Assembly (NCBI GenBank): GCA_963774195.1 | Contig: CAVZDY010000001.1 | Span: forward strand, 1,674,001-1,738,000 | Length of the DNA stretch: 64,000 bases | Direction of reading: 5' to 3' | DNA from: Roseiarcus sp963774195 | GTDB lineage: Bacteria > Pseudomonadota > Alphaproteobacteria > Rhizobiales > Beijerinckiaceae | Shown: positions 63,581 to 64,000 of the stretch, piece after piece | How the letters are laid out: each line of letters begins with the position of its first letter | Position numbering within the stretch: the first letter of the stretch is position 1 | Program-made: the position numbers and the translations under genes | The notes under the pieces: generated by a model | Seen by the model: only the letters and a program-made list of their open reading frames with translations | Database searches by the model: none | Told to the model about the DNA's origin: nothing

Positions 63581-64000
63581 TCCGAGGCTGGCGGTCGTAG
63601 CTTAAGCGCCTGGACTGGCGCCGGATTTGGTTGTTTACGCCGACCACTGCGCGCGTTCGCGCTCGCGACGGCCGCCATAACTAACGATACGATCCCACTG
63701 TTCTCGTTTCCAGCCGGCGAGGGCAAGAAAATCACCGCCACGTTCGACGGGCGGGCGCAGTTCCTCGGACGGTGGCGTGATGCCGCTTTCGTTTGCCGAG
63801 CGGCGTCTCCCCGCCGTCGAGCGCTCGGCGCGCTGTGTTCTTGATCGCCGCGATCCCTTGTGCATTTCCCACACGATCGTCGACACGATCCGCGCTCCGG
63901 TTTGCTGCGGCTACGAGGACGCGAGCGAACTCTGTCGAGTTGCCACTTGCTGGGCGCGTGAAAACCGATCGGCGCAGCGAGGCACTGACGCTCCCACAGC
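63581..64000 (+). mobile_element. IS1380-family element, copy 2 (5' part, degraded, continues past window)
   Basis: The first ~209 bases match copy 1 at 60542-60749. The transposase frame reads ITNDTIPLFSFPAGEGKKI, then shifts frame in the FDGGR region and continues SSDGGVMPLSFAERRLPAVE and CCGYEDASELCR. This is the N-terminal part of IS1380 transposases, with a missing ATG (ATA) and frameshifts. It is not functional as seen; its right end lies outside the window. Confidence 0.75.

Noticed and set aside
1..64000. CRISPR arrays, rRNA genes and prophage structural genes
   Set aside because: I looked for regularly spaced repeats, rRNA signatures and phage head or tail genes and saw none.

Overview
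This GC-rich window looks like an alphaproteobacterial chromosome, probably Hyphomicrobiales (Rhizobiales). The signs are a DUF3489/DUF2924/serine-recombinase cassette, hybrid Ser/Thr-kinase/AAA/histidine-kinase proteins, a short 'MAKGQ' basic protein and the mix of IS families. This is an inference from family content; no rRNA or marker gene is present. Intact catabolic and transport operons are separated by stretches of decayed genes and IS relics, as in a genomic island or a rearranged accessory region.

Layout. 1-217: the start of a yggT-like gene and tRNA-Ala(CGC). 516-3033: serine recombinase, truncated DUF2924 and DUF3489. 3034-7546: decayed region with a type I restriction HsdR-N-like pseudogene carrying a 22-bp tandem duplication, an NRPS condensation-domain fragment cut by an IS21-like end, and a frameshifted LysR gene. 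7830-13228: intact seven-gene operon for aromatic or azo/quinone breakdown (azoreductase, FAH-family hydrolase, NodB-fold deacetylase, extradiol-type VOC protein, CMD protein, quinone-oxidoreductase-type MDR, SnoaL-like). 13589-20141: decayed giant kinase gene fused at its 3' end to a remnant of a sugar ABC permease operon. 20196-24492: IS5 relic, a complete IS630 element, a truncated RND pump, IS ends, and the tails of cydB, a HAD hydrolase and nuoK. 24497-27954: intact nuoL and nuoM. 28285-28675: internally deleted IS6-type element.

29324-40860: a long co-directional acid-sugar region. It has an ABC importer (binding protein, permease, ATPase), an LVIVD-repeat protein, OtnI, a 2-keto-4-pentenoate-hydratase-like enzyme, a D-2-hydroxyacid dehydrogenase, a GntR/FCD regulator with a perfect palindrome at its promoter, OtnK, OtnC, an Asp/Glu-racemase-fold protein and TpiA. 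Together these predict uptake of a four-carbon acid sugar, oxidation to 2-oxo-tetronate, isomerisation, phosphorylation, decarboxylation to DHAP and entry into glycolysis. 40905-47660: IS3 relic, three small genes, a transglutaminase-like protein, a frameshifted SH3-type secreted protein, TetR with a divergent inositol-monophosphatase-family gene, and remnants of AraC, SDR and HxlR genes.

48132-53813 (minus): a nearly full-length paralogue of the giant kinase, itself frameshifted in its ATPase domain. 54129-63439 (minus): a peptide/nickel-type ABC operon (SDR, dppA, dppB, fused dppC-dppD, dppF). dppB is split by a 2,563-bp IS66 element with an exact 8-bp target duplication, and the two ATPases carry complementary degenerate motifs in one composite nucleotide site. 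Two IS1380 left ends bracket the SDR-dppA segment and the second runs off the window. Many single-base frameshifts occur, so either pseudogenisation or assembly error must be considered.
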